A DNA stretch of 64,000 nt from positions 1,798,001 to 1,862,000 of the forward strand of contig WOAB01000619.1 of NCBI GenBank assembly GCA_027886185.1, written 5' to 3'. Every line of letters begins with the position of its first letter. The first letter of the stretch is position 1. Shown piece after piece: positions 63,208 to 64,000 of this stretch. A program made the position numbers and the translations under genes. The stretch comes from Rheum nobile (Eukaryota > Streptophyta > Magnoliopsida > Caryophyllales > Polygonaceae). The notes beneath the pieces are model-generated. The model saw nothing but the letters and a program-made list of their open reading frames with translations. It was not told where the DNA came from and did not search any database.

Positions 63208-64000
63208 GGGTTTAAGTGTCTTGGACGTGGTCATATGGCCCGGGATTGCCCTACCAAGAAGCAAGTTCTTATTAACACTCTAGGGGACTATGAGTCCGAG
63301 GATGAGTGTCAGGAAGAAGTTGTTGAGGTGGAGGAAGATGGAGTAGAAGAACTCCATGTGGTGGCAGCCGAGGGCGAGTGCTTTATGGTAAAGAAAGCAT
63401 TGATCGCCTCGGAGAGTCCTAGTGTGCCTAACCAACGTGAAACGATCTTTCACACTAGGTGCACTATTAAGGGAAAGGTGTGTAGTGTCATCGTGGATGG
63501 TGGGTCATGTTGCAACATCATTGACCAAGAAGTGGTGAGTAGATTCAATCTATTGACCACTCCTCACCCTCAACCTTACACACTTTGTTGGCTGAATTCC
63601 AACACTCCCCTTAAGGTCAAGGACCAAGCCACAATTCAGTTTTCCATAGGGGGATATGTGGATAAGGTTATGTGTGACGTTTTGCCCATGACCACATGCC
63701 ATCTCCTCTTAGGAAGACCTTGCCAATTTGATCGGGGTGTTGTTCATCAAGGAGTGTCCAATGAGTACTATTTCTTGATGAATGGCAAGAGGTTTACCCT
63801 ACATCATTTGGCTTCCCATGAGATTATGGCTGATCATATGGCTAGGGAGCAAAGGAAGGCAAGTGAGCAAGCTAAAGGCAAAAAGCTAGCTATTGGAAGC
63901 AATCAATGTGCTTCTAATCATTTGCTCTTAGCTAAGTCTAAGGAAGTTGTTCAAGCTATAAACGAGGGTGAGGTGTGCTTTTTACTCGTGTGTAAAGACA
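63208..64000 (+). CDS. Zinc knuckle and protease of the CRM-like element, continues past the window
   Basis: The frame is open for 264 codons to the window end. It starts with a CCHC knuckle (CLGRGHMARDC with the first Cys just upstream, KCLGRG) and an acidic linker with Glu runs (ESEDECQEEVVEVEEDGVEE). Then comes a retropepsin-like domain: HTRCTIKGKVCSVIVDGGSCCN at about 63451-63516 and HLLLGRPCQFDRGVV near 63699-63740. A basic linker follows and leads toward reverse transcriptase, not reached here. No start codon fits before the knuckle, since gag is deleted and a TAA precedes it, so it is probably not expressed in this copy. It is related to the proteases at 17871 and 7370. Confidence 0.7.

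Larger units (their letters stand above)
50134..64000 (+). mobile_element. CRM-like gypsy element, left part, interrupted twice and leaving the window
   Basis: 5' LTR 50134-50936, initiator-Met primer site 50939, leader to 51346, then (after the insertion 51347-62256) more leader, an hAT MITE, and the zinc knuckle plus protease to the window end. Between primer site and zinc knuckle only about 0.9 kb of its own sequence remains, with no capsid domain, so most of gag is deleted. The LTR is related to that of element H at 11464. Confidence 0.75.

Overview
This is a nuclear segment of a flowering plant, most likely a eudicot. It has SAUR auxin-response genes, an RTM2-like small-heat-shock-domain gene with a GT/AG intron, AT-rich intergenic DNA, and plant-type LTR retrotransposons, a plant L1, MULE, mariner, CACTA and hAT elements. 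No prokaryotic, organellar, rRNA or tRNA gene is seen. Only two ordinary genes look intact: a SAUR at 34309-34587 and the RTM2-like gene at 39841-40718. Most of the rest is transposon, much of it nested.

Left block (1-25705), a nest of retroelements. A CRM-like gypsy element (called H here) runs from before the window to 12526. It is interrupted by an Athila-like deletion derivative (1-4834) and by a minus-strand CRM-like deletion derivative (5588-11060). Removing the second insertion restores H's reading frame exactly. H's ORF keeps a zinc knuckle and an integrase core that has lost both visible catalytic aspartates. To the right, a degenerate minus-strand MULE transposase is split by a third CRM-like element (13924-22267, perfect CATTT target duplication). 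Three tandem arrays follow (38-bp, 96-bp and about 73-bp units, the last built on a CGCACGGCCGTGCG palindrome), then a short LTR at 25305-25705. This is the layout of a Tat-type 3' UTR plus 3' LTR.

Central block (25900-41900), a gene island. Three SAUR loci are present: a truncated minus copy, an internally deleted plus copy and one intact plus copy. An L1-type LINE (26201-31442) sits in the leader of the first, flanked by a 17-bp target duplication. A mariner-like element (35263 to 37950 or 39285) has a broken DD39D transposase, two successive right termini and a minus-strand ORF pair with its own TATA-like boxes. The RTM2-like gene and a truncated TXNDC9-like pseudogene follow.

Right block (41900-64000). 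AT-rich DNA leads to one terminus of a CACTA element at 45239. Behind it lie exon fragments of BiP (HSP70), a CDPK-related kinase and possibly a PPR-type protein, all on the minus strand, as in a gene-capturing CACTA. Next come a truncated minus-strand LTR element with an unrecognised ORF, then a CRM-like element starting at 50134 and leaving the window. That element is interrupted by a nearly intact Tekay/Del-like gypsy element (51347-62256, GAAGT duplication, one nonsense codon in gag-pol) and by a 428-bp hAT-type MITE with an 8-bp duplication.

Two patterns cut across the window. First, several unrelated element families each carry their own short, GC-rich, self-complementary word, repeated in LTRs, UTRs and even coding sequence. 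Second, nearly all interpretable nonsense codons are C-to-T changes on one strand or the other (CAG/CAA/CGA to stop, TGG to TAG/TGA), as expected from long-term cytosine methylation.
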